Notes under the pieces: model-generated | Seen by the model: only the letters and a program-made list of their open reading frames with translations | What the model was told of the DNA's origin: nothing | Database searches by the model: none | Made by a program: the position numbers and the translations under genes | From: Diplonema papillatum | Lineage: Eukaryota > Euglenozoa > Diplonemea > Diplonemida > Diplonemidae | Assembly (NCBI GenBank): GCA_030068145.1 | Contig: JAPJBO010000016.1 | Span: forward strand, 124,001 to 188,000 | Length of the DNA: 64,000 nucleotides | Direction: 5' to 3' | Shown here: piece by piece, positions 30,886 through 40,250 of the stretch | How the letters are laid out: every line of letters begins with the position of its first letter | How positions within the stretch are numbered: position 1 is the stretch's first letter

Positions 30886-30990
30886 GCAGTATTTCGCATG
30901 AGATAGGTATCATCCCCGGAGAGATGTCTGGCACTTTTTACTTGTATACTAAGCAGTATTACGCATGAGACAGGTATCATCCCGGGGAGG
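30886..30990. repeat. Tandem pair of a 65-bp unit
   Basis: GCAGTATTTCGCATGAGATA followed by GGTATCATCCCCGG recurs as GCAGTATTACGCATGAGACA and GGTATCATCCCGGGG, about 65 bp further right. Confidence 0.8.
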
Positions 30991-31000
30991 AGACAAAAAA

Positions 31001-31250
31001 TAAAGGGCTTTTTGACTAAGAGCCACCTGCTAACTTTTTATTTAGCTTATAGCCACCTAAAGTAAAACTTGTTAACTAGCTTATAGCCCTTTCAAATCTT
31101 TTTATTTAGCTTAGGGTAGGCGGTTTTCTTTTTTTGGCCCGCGCGCGCGTAAATTTCTGTGGGCCGACGGACATGGGCCAAAAAAAAAAAACCGCCTACC
31201 CTTATTATAATTTATAGCCACAAAAAACTTTTTATTTCGCTTATAGCCAG
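31001..31250. repeat. TTTATTTAGCTTATAGCC satellite interrupted by a foldback
   Basis: Units of CTTTTTATTTAGCTTATAGC recur at about 31030, 31070, 31100 and 31228. A hairpin interrupts them: 31113-31140 (AGGGTAGGCGGTTTT to GGCCC) pairs with 31175-31202 around a GC-rich loop. The satellite resumes on both sides of it, as if the hairpin element had inserted into the array. Confidence 0.8.
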
Positions 31251-31894
31251 GAGGTCCTGAATCGGTCAAAATTTTTGGTCAATTGTTAGCCAATCTGAGA
31301 AAAATCACACTACGGAATTCAAACCCAGAAAATCCTTTGCCGTGCTGTACCAGCTAAGGAATCTGATACTCAAAACAGTCTAGATAGGGTCACCCACGAG
31401 CTATGTATCATGTTTCCCGGTTTCTCTTTCAGCACCCGTATGCTCGCAACATTTATGCCCGGTACTTCCAGTCTTTTAGCGTGTTGCACCCCTTGCTCCC
31501 GCTACGGCCGTCCAGATGCCGCCGGGTTGCAGGAATCCGATAGTCCCTGTCACGAACACCGCCACGAACTCGCTGACGAATAAAGTTGTTGGAGGTCAAG
31601 AGAGTTAACAACGCAATGGTTGCGCCGCAAGTCGGCAGTCGCAAATCGGCAGAAAGGGTCCAAGTAAACGAGACCTAGGCAAAGTTGAAATGGGATGAGA
31701 TTAGACGCTACCCCAGAATCACCTTGACTCCCCCAAATGTATCCCACACATTGAAGCTTAAAACTTGCAACTTGAAACTTGAAATTGGAAACTTAAGTTC
31801 GAATCCAAATCGAACAGTTGTCACAGTCAATGGCTGGGTAAATGGTTCGAATCCCGCCCTGGTGTGTTCTCAGGGATTGGAGTCTATTGTAGAC
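31251..31894. other. No recognisable gene
   Basis: The stretch includes a GGTTCGAATCC word at 31845-31855 that looks like a tRNA B box but has no A box at a proper distance. Short ACTTGCAACTTGAAACTTG repeats lie near 31765. Confidence 0.45.
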
Positions 31895-32040
31895 CAAAAA
31901 ATTTTGACCAAAGTTTCGGCCAAAATTTTGACCAAAAAAAAATCGACCACAAAATCGACCAAAAGTCTGACCAAAAATTTGACCAAAAATTCGGCCAAAC
32001 TTTTGCCAACTCAGAAAAATGACCAAAAATTTGCAAAATG
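31895..32040. repeat. GACCAAAATTT / GGCCAAA tandem repeat
   Basis: About ten degenerate units of TTTTGACCAAA or TCGGCCAAA with variable A runs. Confidence 0.9.
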
Positions 32041-32097
32041 TGGCTCGAAGCTAATAATGAGCCAATTCACCTACCCCCCCTGAAAGCGACTTGAGCT

Positions 32098-32218
32098 CGA
32101 TTACACTCGATTACGCGTCGATTACACTCGATTACACTGCGATGCAGATTATCGCCACAGATTCTTTGCATTCTAATCCAAACGATTACACTCGATTACG
32201 ATCGATTACAATCGATCA
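32098..32218 (+). repeat. LINE-tail core repeat flanked by CGATTACACT tandem units
   Basis: The core CGATGCAGATTATCGCCACA continues to TTTGCATTCTAATCCAAAC (32140-32184). It is flanked on both sides by CGATTACACT or CGATTACGAT units. The core matches the 3' parts of the LINE fragments at 6.28 kb and 62.5 kb. It is the uninterrupted counterpart of the site split by the TIR element. It is likely a LINE or SINE 3' end. Confidence 0.7.
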
Positions 32219-33693
32219 GCTTTTGGTGAATTGGGGGGTACTGTAACAATTGATTAAACACACAGCACTCAGCCAATCCTGATTAGCTGATGCAACGTGT
32301 CTATTATCGAGCCTTCTTCTGGGGCTAAAGATGCTGATAGCACGATCATCGAATATCGAACAAAAAGAAGCATATTCGTCTGAAAAAAGGATGTAGCCAG
32401 GCAGTGCAGCAGGGGACGAGGAAGTTCGGACTGACTTGTGGAAGCAGGTTGTCGAGTGCATAGGGGCTCGGGTACCCGTTTTCCCGTATTAGCAACCTTT
32501 GCAATTTAGGGCAGCTAATACTCGAGCCTTTTGGCATTCCCTGCGGGGCAGTTCCAGGCGATAGGGCAAGCGCTTGGCAGACCCTGTCCTCGAAGATGTC
32601 AAGTTTCTGTTTGTGGGGAGACGTCAAAGCGAACCCCGGAGTTCTTGTCATGGTCTGACCAACTTCTTCATATGCACATCCTGCACTTCCGCACAGATTG
32701 TTGCAGCTTGAGCTCGCAGAGAGATCTGACAAGACTTCGTATAGACACCTTGAGAACCTTTGTCAACACTGAAACAAACCATCACTCAAGGAGGCTCATT
32801 TTTCCACATTAGCTCCTTCCCCCCGTCCGCACGTGTTAATTCCTTGAGGCAAGGCTTGAGGGGAAGCTGACACATCGAGCCTGCTGCTCAAAACTTTCTT
32901 TCGCTTTTTTCAGATGGCTTCATTTGTTCTGGCGTCGTGTTTCAGTACGTCTCCAGTGATAAACCTTCACGAGCCCTGGCAGAATCGTAAGCCTCGTCCT
33001 GCAATTTTTAGATTCTCAGGGTTTGGGTGGAATGGCTTCATGGGAGTGAGGGGTGGGCAGGACCTGTTGTTGAGACTGCTCGTATTTAGAGAAGCAGCCG
33101 GTGTTTTCAAGTCTCAGGTTGACAGGTGCGACGATGGCTGCGGCGGGTAGCGTGCATGTGCTGGACGCGACCCACCCGGTCATCCGACCGGATGCTACTT
33201 GTTGTCCCTGGGCTACTCGCAGCTGAAAGTGGCCCAATGTGAAGTCAAATCAATCAAATCCACTACCGGAACGCTTTCTTTTCCGGCACGCGAACATCGT
33301 GCCTATTCGTTCTTCTTTGTCTTTTGCCGCACCAGGCAAGATTTGTTTGCGCTGTCCGCAGTGTGTTGTTCGAAACCAGCGGTACGATGTGCTTTCCGCA
33401 CTACCGAACGGGGTGGGACACACAGGGCAGCAGTCGCTAGCATTGCGCCGCACAGGCGCACGTACTGTGCTCCGTATAGTCAGAACGAGCAGTACAACAT
33501 CAAGTACCGACTTTACCCGTGTGCTCCCCTTAGATGTTTCACGCTCGCAAATGCGTGAATTAAGGAAAACTGGAAGCGTGCCCAGTGTCTCCCAGGACCG
33601 TGTTGTTAGCCCCGAATCGGGAGACACCCCTATTTAGTTGTTCAACTTCCGGGCCAAAGAGGCTGCCAGAGCCCCTTTGCTTCCGAAAGACGA
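32219..33693. other. No recognisable gene (1.5 kb)
   Basis: Frames up to about 130 codons exist on both strands but overlap and lack motifs. Confidence 0.4.
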
Positions 33694-34272
33694 CTACACG
33701 GCCGCGAGGTACATCAGCTCGTAACATTCAGCTTCGGATTCGAGACCGGCTTTCGAATACTGCGCCTTGTCGGAGAGGTCGGCGGGGTTGGTTTGCATGC
33801 GTTCTTCGAGTCTCTTCTTCCGGTGGAAGATGTGCAAAGACGTGCACTGAGGGTCAACGCACGCTTCTTCGGCGAAAGCGACGCAACGGCGTTTTGGGAG
33901 GTCCTTCGCAAGGATGCGCCCGTGCTCTTCGCAAGTTCTACAGCGCAACAGGCACCAGCCGCGCTTGATTCGCACCGAGTCCCACGTATTGTGCTTGCAA
34001 GGCAACGGCAGCGACCTCGCCCAGCTCTTGCCTTTGCAAAGCTTCGCCGGGCGTCCGTTCTCCTGCGTCTCACTTGCCGGCTGCCCCCCCGAAGACGAAG
34101 AGCCCGAGCTTTCATCCGCGCGTCTTTTGCTGAGGCCCCTGCTACTCTCCGGCGTCGGCGCTGGGCACTTCTGTCGCTGTGGGTGTGTTTGTGTCACCGT
34201 CAATCCCGTGGGACGATCATTTGGGTGGCCTTGTGACCGTTGTTTGTTTCGGTAAAGTTTTGAAGCCGCGCT
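33694..34272 (-). CDS. Zinc-ribbon/CCCH module gene or exon (partial)
   Basis: The open frame runs from a TGA at about 34273 to 33694, with no ATG before the conserved domain, so it is an exon or a gene fragment. Counting residues from the TTG at 34203, the module has C69-x-H71, C84, C88-x2-C91 and then C107-x7-C115-x4-C120-x3-H124. WDSVRIKR and WCLLRCR lie between the first ligands and SLHIFHRKKRLEER follows. This matches the C terminus of the 1066-codon protein at 20.1-23.3 kb almost word for word (WDSLRIKR, WCLLRCR, SLHIYMRKQRLEER). A Ser/Gly-rich basic region precedes it. No NTF2-like part is attached here. The role is unknown; nucleic-acid binding is inferred from the fingers. Confidence 0.65.
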   Translation of the reverse strand, partial: SAASKLYRNKQRSQGHPNDRPTGLTVTQTHPQRQKCPAPTPESSRGLSKRRADESSGSSSSGGQPASETQENGRPAKLCKGKSWARSLPLPCKHNTWDSVRIKRGWCLLRCRTCEEHGRILAKDLPKRRCVAFAEEACVDPQCTSLHIFHRKKRLEERMQTNPADLSDKAQYSKAGLESEAECYELMYLAAV

Positions 34273-34548
34273 TCAGGTTCTCGAAATGAAGAAATGTGAA
34301 AACGGGTTTTTGCCTAGAGGCTTTTCGTGTTATTCTGCAGATGCTTTGGGCTATCTTTGTGTATATGCTTTCAGTTGTCTTCTTAACCATGGTTAAGTGC
34401 GCAAATGATGTCAGCCGAAGCTGGTAAAGCTTCGGCGCCGCCCACGTTATGTTTGTTTAGCATTGAGTTCTTTTAAGTACATGAACCACATGTTTAGCAG
34501 CGGCTGCCAAACATCCCGTGACACCGCGCGAGGTGGTAGAACGCTCGT
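34273..34548. other. Short gap; TTTAGCAGCGGCTGCC word
   Basis: TTTAGCAGCGGCTGCC with CCGTG shortly after, at 34493-34521, is shared with 63868-63895, where GCCGCCCACGT also precedes it as here. It looks like a short dispersed repeat. Confidence 0.5.
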
Positions 34549-35445
34549 TTATTTTCTTTTCGATTGCTTTTGATCTCGAGGAGCGCAGCAAAACGCCCAG
34601 TGGCTTCTTGTTTCGAGGCCCCGACCGCAAAAAAGTTCTTCGGGGAGGAGTACGAGAGATGAGCGCTGGGCTATGCACGGGGCCCAGTTCCAGCCCATGC
34701 ACATCACCTCCAGAGTGCAGCGCGTGTATGCGCCTCTCCGCGCGGCGAGGTTCGCCCCGAAGTACTTCCTTATTGCAGCTCCCAAAGGGAACTGGTAGAA
34801 GTAACTGACGGCATCAGCTTCGACCACATACGAAGCCTGCAGGAAACGTGCGATCACGTCCCGCACGTCCGGTAGGAACATCGCGGGCGGCTTCTGCATC
34901 AGCGCGTTCAGCTTCCGACCGTCACACACGAGGCGCAAACCACCGGACTTCTTCGGCACCGTGAACGCGGGAAGCACGACGCTCTGCCGGGACGGCGACG
35001 TGTCCATCACTCCAAACTCCCTCAACTGGTCGAGGTGTCCGAGCATCCCACGGGATATCCCCCGAGATAAACCGCGCTCAGACTCCAAACACTCCAACGC
35101 ACCCGGTCTCAGCGCCGCCTTGAACGCGTCCTCGGAGACGATGGTGTCGATGACGCCGTGTAGCAGCCCCCGTGTGTCCAGGGAACGGAGTGCGTCCACA
35201 TCGACCCGGGAACACGAGATCCTCGCAAGGCTCCCCTCCTGCCTCTCAGAGGGAGGTCCGACTTTCCCCCCGGCGACTCGCACGCAAAGGGAGCCGCTGT
35301 ACGGGAAATCGACATCGGGGGCGTCGTCAGAGTCGAAAGAAGGGGGGTCGTAGCACAGCGGAAAATCGGGAAATTTCGGGCGACGGGGCGGAGGTGGCCG
35401 GAGGATCGACGGGAAATGGGGAGATAGCAAAGGCTGTGGGACTCC
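34549..35445 (-). CDS. Partial reverse transcriptase of DIRS-like fossil 2
   Basis: RT finger and palm words are visible: AFTVPKKSGGLRLVCDGRKL, DVRDVIARFLQASYVVEADA and YFYQFPLGAAIRKYFG, then CMGWNWAPCIAQ. This is the style of DIRS/Ty3-related RTs. The recognisable domain ends there. It is treated as a fossil fragment. Confidence 0.8.
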   Translation of the reverse strand, partial: GVPQPLLSPHFPSILRPPPPRRPKFPDFPLCYDPPSFDSDDAPDVDFPYSGSLCVRVAGGKVGPPSERQEGSLARISCSRVDVDALRSLDTRGLLHGVIDTIVSEDAFKAALRPGALECLESERGLSRGISRGMLGHLDQLREFGVMDTSPSRQSVVLPAFTVPKKSGGLRLVCDGRKLNALMQKPPAMFLPDVRDVIARFLQASYVVEADAVSYFYQFPLGAAIRKYFGANLAARRGAYTRCTLEVMCMGWNWAPCIAQRSSLVLLPEELFCGRGLETRSHWAFCCAPRDQKQSKRK

Positions 35446-35447
35446 GC

Positions 35448-36443
35448 TCAGAGCTTCCGGGACGCTGCCGCCGTCTCGGCTGCCAAGGCAATCTTCCCCG
35501 CGGGGAGGTACCTCACCAGAGCCTCGATCGAGCTGTGCCGCGTGACCCTCCGTATCTCCTCCAAGCTGAGGCCCGCGTCGAGCAGTGACGCAGCCGCCCC
35601 CCGCCGCAGAGAGTGGCCCGTCAGACCCTTTCGGACACGCTTCAGCGCAGCCGACATGCGCCTGTACGACGTCGCCAGCAGCCGATCCTGGGGCGCCTTG
35701 CGCCTCAGTTTCTTCTCGAGGATGCTGTCGAGGTGTTCCGGAAGAACTATCCCCGTCGTCACCCCGAGTTTGAACGGGTCGGACTTCGTGTCCGACCAGT
35801 TGATGGCCAGGAAGTCCTTCTGCCGAGTGACATCGCCGGCCTTCAACCCCGTCACGTCGGCCACCCTGGCCGCACCCCTCCAAGCCAACGCCAGAGCCAG
35901 CATCGTATCGGTGTGCCGCTCCCGCGCGATGGCCTTCGCCACGTCCTCCTCCGTCGCCGGAAGAGCCTGCTTCTGCGGGCGCAGTGCACCCTGCCTCTTG
36001 AGCGAGCGCTCGAAATCGCGCAGGGCCTGCGAGTCTAAAGGGACCCCTACCCGCTTTTCCGCCGACTTCACGTTCTGCACGTACTGCAGCGCTGTTGACG
36101 TCGAGATCCCGGGTGCCTCTTTCGAGCCGCGTAGCTTCCGGCTTACCCAGAGGATCGTTGCCTCTGCTTTCGACAGCTTTTCCCCGGTTGCTGCCTCCCA
36201 CTCGCCTCTGAACTCCAACATGCGACGGTGCGTGGACTCCACCCCGCGCCATGTCGAGGAGGCGAGAGCCCGCGACAGGTGCTTCTCCGCATCCAACCGA
36301 ACCTGCCTGACCTCCCGCTTCGAGAGAGGTTTTTCGACCATGCGGGGCCGCCCCTTGGGCGGACCTCCGGACTCCTCGAGTCCAGTGGCCGGCGGGTCCG
36401 GACAGCAGAGAGCTGTGTAGGCCAAAGGCGCCCACCTCACCAC
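35448..36443 (-). CDS. Tyrosine recombinase of DIRS-like fossil 2
   Basis: A 331-codon frame has the tyrosine-recombinase tetrad: Arg in GAARVADVTGL, His-x-x-Arg in GHSLRRGA, His in TRHSS and Tyr in VRYLPAGK. It is closely similar over its length to the recombinase at 8981-10225 (shared ALASSTWR, ESTHRRML, DFERSLKRQGA, NWSDTKSDPFKLGVTTG, LSLEEIRRV). It would carry out integration of a circular intermediate in the family. It is part of the fossil. Confidence 0.9.
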   Translation of the reverse strand: MVRWAPLAYTALCCPDPPATGLEESGGPPKGRPRMVEKPLSKREVRQVRLDAEKHLSRALASSTWRGVESTHRRMLEFRGEWEAATGEKLSKAEATILWVSRKLRGSKEAPGISTSTALQYVQNVKSAEKRVGVPLDSQALRDFERSLKRQGALRPQKQALPATEEDVAKAIARERHTDTMLALALAWRGAARVADVTGLKAGDVTRQKDFLAINWSDTKSDPFKLGVTTGIVLPEHLDSILEKKLRRKAPQDRLLATSYRRMSAALKRVRKGLTGHSLRRGAAASLLDAGLSLEEIRRVTRHSSIEALVRYLPAGKIALAAETAAASRKL

Positions 36444-36464
36444 TACTGGGCTTTCGCCCCGCTC

Positions 36465-37725
36465 TTCCTGCTGTCGCCACCCAGTTTGCGGTGTCTGTCT
36501 GTTGCGTGTGGGGTCGGTTGTGCGTTTGGTGGTGTTGCGGGGGTTCGTGGGTTTGGGGCGGCCGAAACCGCTGCTTTCGTGCGTGGGCGTGCGCTTTCTC
36601 TTCCGCCCGTGCCATGAAAAGCGGCACCTCGTCGTCCACCGTGAGGGCTCTCTCGAGCACCTCGGCCGACTCCCAGTCCCCCTGCACCACGCCCCTCTGC
36701 AGCACCTGCAGGCGCCCCACCGCCCGCTCCGCCAGCTTCTGGAGAACGTCCTCCGCGTCCTCCAAAGAGGAGCACCGGCCTAGCGACCTGATGATCAGCT
36801 CGAGGTCGTCGAGCCGGTTTCGGGCCTCTCGCGCTTGCGGGGCGAGACCGCTCCCCCGCTGGGCGGCCGTAAGGTCCTTGTAGTGGTCCCTTACGTTTAA
36901 GGCTGCGAACTCGCGGCCGGGGTCGTCCAGGGCGAACCACTTCTCGGGGTCTAGGCTCGCCATGCCCCGGGGAAGGAAACCGAACGGGGTTCCCGTCCTT
37001 TCGCTGGACGCCTTGTCCGTCCCCTCGCTGTCGTCGTCGCTGTCGCAGAGGGCGCGACTTTCCCGCGGATCTGCGGCCACCGCCTGCCGCTCGTTTTTCT
37101 CGTCAATCTTGTCGACGAGGCGGCTCAGGAGGGCCGTCTGCTGTTTTCCCTGTGCTTGCAGGGCTTCCATCTGCTTCTCCAGCAGATGGATTCTGACGGC
37201 GGCCTCGCCGACGACCTCGGCGTCTTGCGACTGGCCTCGCTTGCCGGCGCCGTCGTCCGCCCCGTCTGGCCGTCGGGCCGGCTCGGGGACTGCGTCTTCC
37301 GCGGCTGCGCCCGCCTCGGAGCCCCGCGGCGTGCCGAGTGGGGTGCCGCGGCCTCTTCGTCCCACCGCTTCGGCGCCTTGCACCCCCCTCGCACGGTGGG
37401 CAGCGGTCTGCCGGGCGGTCTCCTCCGGGAAACGCCCGGCCAGGAACGCGCCGACCACCTGCTCGGAGGTGTTCGGCGAGCTGGCCCTGTGGACCCAGGC
37501 GAGACGCCACAGGGCCGTTCCCTCCGGGACGGCGTTGTCGCCGGTGAACCCCCCGGCTTCGAGGAGGGCCCTGAGCGCTTGCTCCTTCAGGCCCGTGGCG
37601 CGTTCCGCCCAATCGACGACCTGTTGAGCAGCCGGGTTCTTCCTCTCGAAGAAGAAAGCGGATGGAACGTCTACCCCCGTCACCTTCTTCACGAGGGCGA
37701 CCGCATCAGTTCGTTCGAACGACAT
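36465..37725 (-). CDS. Gag-like region of DIRS-like fossil 2
   Basis: The frame starts at ATG 37725, six bases from the leader. Visible parts are an Ala/Arg-rich N terminus, a coiled-coil-like stretch (RIHLLEKQMEALQAQGKQQT), an acidic DSDDDSEGTD patch and a His/Gln-rich C-terminal part. No zinc knuckle is seen. The assignment is by position relative to the recombinase and RT. Confidence 0.6.
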
Positions 37726-37860
37726 AATGTTTCGAGACTGGAGGTCCTATGAACATGCAATGTGAATAGCCTCTATTCGAGCCAACCCGGCTTTTCTTCA
37801 TGAAAAAAGTGTATTGTTTTTGGAAAGAGCCGGGCAAGCTTTTTTTCCTCGCAGAAGGTA

Positions 37861-37930
37861 TGCGGGTGGCAGAGTGACCGGGCGCCGGCCTTCAGGCCGG
37901 TGAGTCCGGGTTCGAACCCCGCCCATGACA
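37861..37930 (+). ncRNA. tRNA-like sequence (A box and B box), copy 2
   Basis: TGGCAGAGTGACC (37867-37879) and GGTTCGAACC (37909-37918) match A and B boxes. A strong CCGGCC-TTCA-GGCCGG hairpin lies at the anticodon-arm position. The acceptor stem does not close. The same block is at 23561-23632. Both sit inside the retroelement leader. Confidence 0.6.
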
Positions 37931-38154
37931 TTTTTCCGGTCGAAGATTGTTTTCGAGGTTTGTTGCGTTTCGGGGTCAAATGTGCCCGAAAATTGCGTTC
38001 TTGGCGGGTTTCTCAGTATCTCGCGGTATTTGGGTCACCCCGGGAAACGGAGTCGGGCGGCCGAGCTTGCCATCACAGGCCAAACTTGCTACGAGAGAGC
38101 AGCACGCGAGAGTCACCGGGCTTACCCAACTGGAGAGGTAGTGATCCTTCCGTC

Positions 38155-38345
38155 CTCCTGGAGCTCTAGAGCTTCCAGGAGGGGAGGACCCCCTTTCCTA
38201 TATTGGGCATGACCCCTTTTCCCGAACTGGGGGGGTCGGCGACGCGCACGCGTCCCTCCCCCCCTTCCCTCCCCCCCCCTCCCTACAGTTGCCTATAGGA
38301 GAGAGAGGAGAGAGGAGAGAGAGGAGAGAGAGAGGAGAGAGAGCA
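38155..38345. repeat. Small palindrome and GAGAGAGAGGA repeat in the leader region
   Basis: CTCCTGGAGCTCTAGAGCTT reads into CCAGGAGG as a near-palindrome at 38155-38182. A purine tract of GAGAGAGAGGA units runs at 38298-38343. Confidence 0.75.
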
Positions 38346-38667
38346 GCGCACGAGAGTCACCTGGCAACAACGCGCCCACCTCATACCCTTGCTCCTGAGC
38401 ACAACACCTCCATCTCCAATCTTCTCCGCGCCGGGAAGCTCCCGCACCGGCCCAGAGCTCAACCTTTTTACAAAGGGAGCCGAGGGCCAGAACAGGAACT
38501 TTGACGCGAAAAAAAATGGCGAGGGGGTGAGGGCCTGAAAGAGGGCATTTTAGCGGGCGAGGGGTCACCTCGCGACGAAATCTCAAAGCTCGTCTCGGAT
38601 TGATCTCTGGAAACAGCCTCCCTCCCCGGGCCCCAATCCCTCTCCTGTGTCATCATCCTGAGGCTCA

Positions 38668-39120
38668 AGCCGAACTTTGCTTCACCAGAACTCAGCTTCG
38701 TGCGAACTTTGCTTCGTCCGAACTCAGCTGCGCCCGTACCAGAATTTAGCATCGCCCGAACTTTGCTTCGCCAGAACTTAACTTCGCCCGAGCGTTGCTT
38801 CGCCCGAACTCATTCCGCCCGAACTTTTGCTTCGCCGGGGGGCGGCGGGGGGGGCGCCCACCCGGGTACCAGCGCCAAACTTTTCCCGCACTCGGTGGGT
38901 CGGGGGGGGTCCGGGGGGGGTGTCCCCCCGGGTACGAGCACCGACCTTGGCTTCACCCGGACTTTACACCCTGGCCGAACTTCGCTTCGTGCCCGAACTG
39001 TTTTTTAGTACCAGCGCAGCCTGAGCGCCTAGCAACGCCCGAACTAAGCATCACTCGAACTTAGCTTCACCAGCATTGCCCGAACTTAGCTTCGCCCGAA
39101 CTTTACTGTTCCCCGAACTT
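38668..39120. repeat. GCCCGAACTTNGCTTC tandem repeat, long block
   Basis: About 25 degenerate 16-17-bp units. They are interrupted near 38835-38940 by two G-rich pieces with a GGGGTGTCCCCCCGGGTAC hairpin word, related to one at 23757-23785. Confidence 0.85.
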
Positions 39121-39168
39121 TAACTGCTGCCTCCAGTCTCGCCACGCGCCGGCCTTAGCCGAGCGCAC

Positions 39169-39740
39169 GTACTTTTCGTTGACCGCACTACCCTGAGCCC
39201 AAATCCAATAAAGTACAGAAACTGTAGCTTTTAAATCGTTGCATGTGGCTAAAAAAAAAAAAAGGCAATGGCACTGCGTGACCGGGATTGGCATGCTTTG
39301 TTAGCGTCTAGTCAACCTCTACTACCGCCTCGGAGCCTTCTTCCAAAGAAGAAGCGTACGTAAGTACAAAGGTTTTCCCGCCCACCCACCCTTTAGAAGA
39401 TGTCCGCATTGGCGTACCCGACCGGATCGGAAGTCATCCCGATGTTGACTGACGCTATGGAACACGCGAAGGACGGGTCGGACAACAACAACAAGAAGCA
39501 TCCACATGCCGATGAAGAGGAAGCTGGAAGCATTCGAAGCGGCATCGCCTATGGTCGCACGCGAGATGGTACGAGATGCAGTCAAGCATCTGAAGGTTTC
39601 GTCCATGTGCCCAGTCCACTACTTGTGGCCGTTCATCCAGAACACGACCGAGCCTGGCCGACGGGTATTCCAACTCACTTATCCAATCGTGCTGGAGTGA
39701 AGTTGAAGGCAGACCGCCACCAGAAGCCCGTCATTGGGTG
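39169..39740. other. Intergenic; short retroposon-like end at 39226-39262
   Basis: GTTGCATGTGGCTAAAAAAA with a long A run marks a retroposed 3' end, shared in part with 30190-30206. Two overlapping frames at 39400-39760 lack recognised motifs and are not called. Confidence 0.45.
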
Positions 39741-40125
39741 GGGAGTAACACGAGCGTAACATGCCCTTTTTGGCTGTGGAACAGCGTAACACGAGCGTAA
39801 CGTGATAATTTTCGCTAAAAAACAGCGTAACACGAGCGTAACATGACAAATCTGGCTATAAACCAGCGTAACACGAGCGTAACATGCCCAATTTGGCTGT
39901 AAAACAGCGTAACACGAGCGTAACATGAGAATTTTCGCTAAAAAACAGCGTAACACGAGCGTAACATGCCCAATTTGACTGTAAAACAGCGTAACACGAG
40001 CGTATGCCCAAATTGGCTGTAAAACAGCGTAACACGAGCGTAACATGATAATTTCCGCTAAAAAACAGCGTAACATGCCCAATTTGACTGTAAAACAGCG
40101 TAACACGAGCGTAACACCCGGGACT
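39741..40125. repeat. 41-bp satellite (AGCGTAACACGAGCGTAACATG units)
   Basis: About nine units of AACACGAGCGTAACATG followed by an alternating spacer: either CCCAATTTGGCTGTAAAAC or AGAATTTTCGCTAAAAAAC. One unit is shortened near 40005. The two spacer types alternate, suggesting a higher-order dimer. Confidence 0.95.
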
Positions 40126-40250
40126 GTACCTGTACCCGGTGTAGCGTACCGTGCGCCGGGGGGCGTGCCCCCCGGACCCCCAATTTGGCCCAATTTGATG
40201 TACCATACCGTTCGCCGGGGGGCGAAGCCCCCCGGACCCCCCCGTCTCCC
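40126..40250. repeat. Paired GC-rich hairpin units
   Basis: GTACCGTGCGCCGGGGGGCG then CCCCCCGGACCCCC occurs at about 40145, and ATACCGTTCGCCGGGGGGCG with the same tail occurs at about 40207. Each unit folds on itself (CCGGGGGGC / GCCCCCCGG). Confidence 0.85.

Larger units (their letters stand above)
34549..39168 (-). mobile_element. DIRS-like tyrosine-recombinase retroelement fossil 2 with leader
   Basis: Family: DIRS-order retrotransposon, minus strand. Parts in order from the right are a leader (37731-39168) with satellite and tRNA-like block, a gag-like region (about 36465-37725), a tyrosine recombinase (35448-36443) and a partial RT (about 34549-35445). It is broken and incomplete, because only the front part of RT is recognisable and no RNase H is seen. 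The recombinase lies in an alternative frame, an overlap known in the family. The open frames suggest moderate rather than great age. Confidence 0.85.

Noticed and set aside
31780-31870. Possible tRNA from a GGTTCGAATCC box
   Set aside because: No A box or pairing arms at the required distance.
39400-39760. Small protein gene in two overlapping frames
   Set aside because: No single frame covers a plausible protein, and the start and end are ambiguous.
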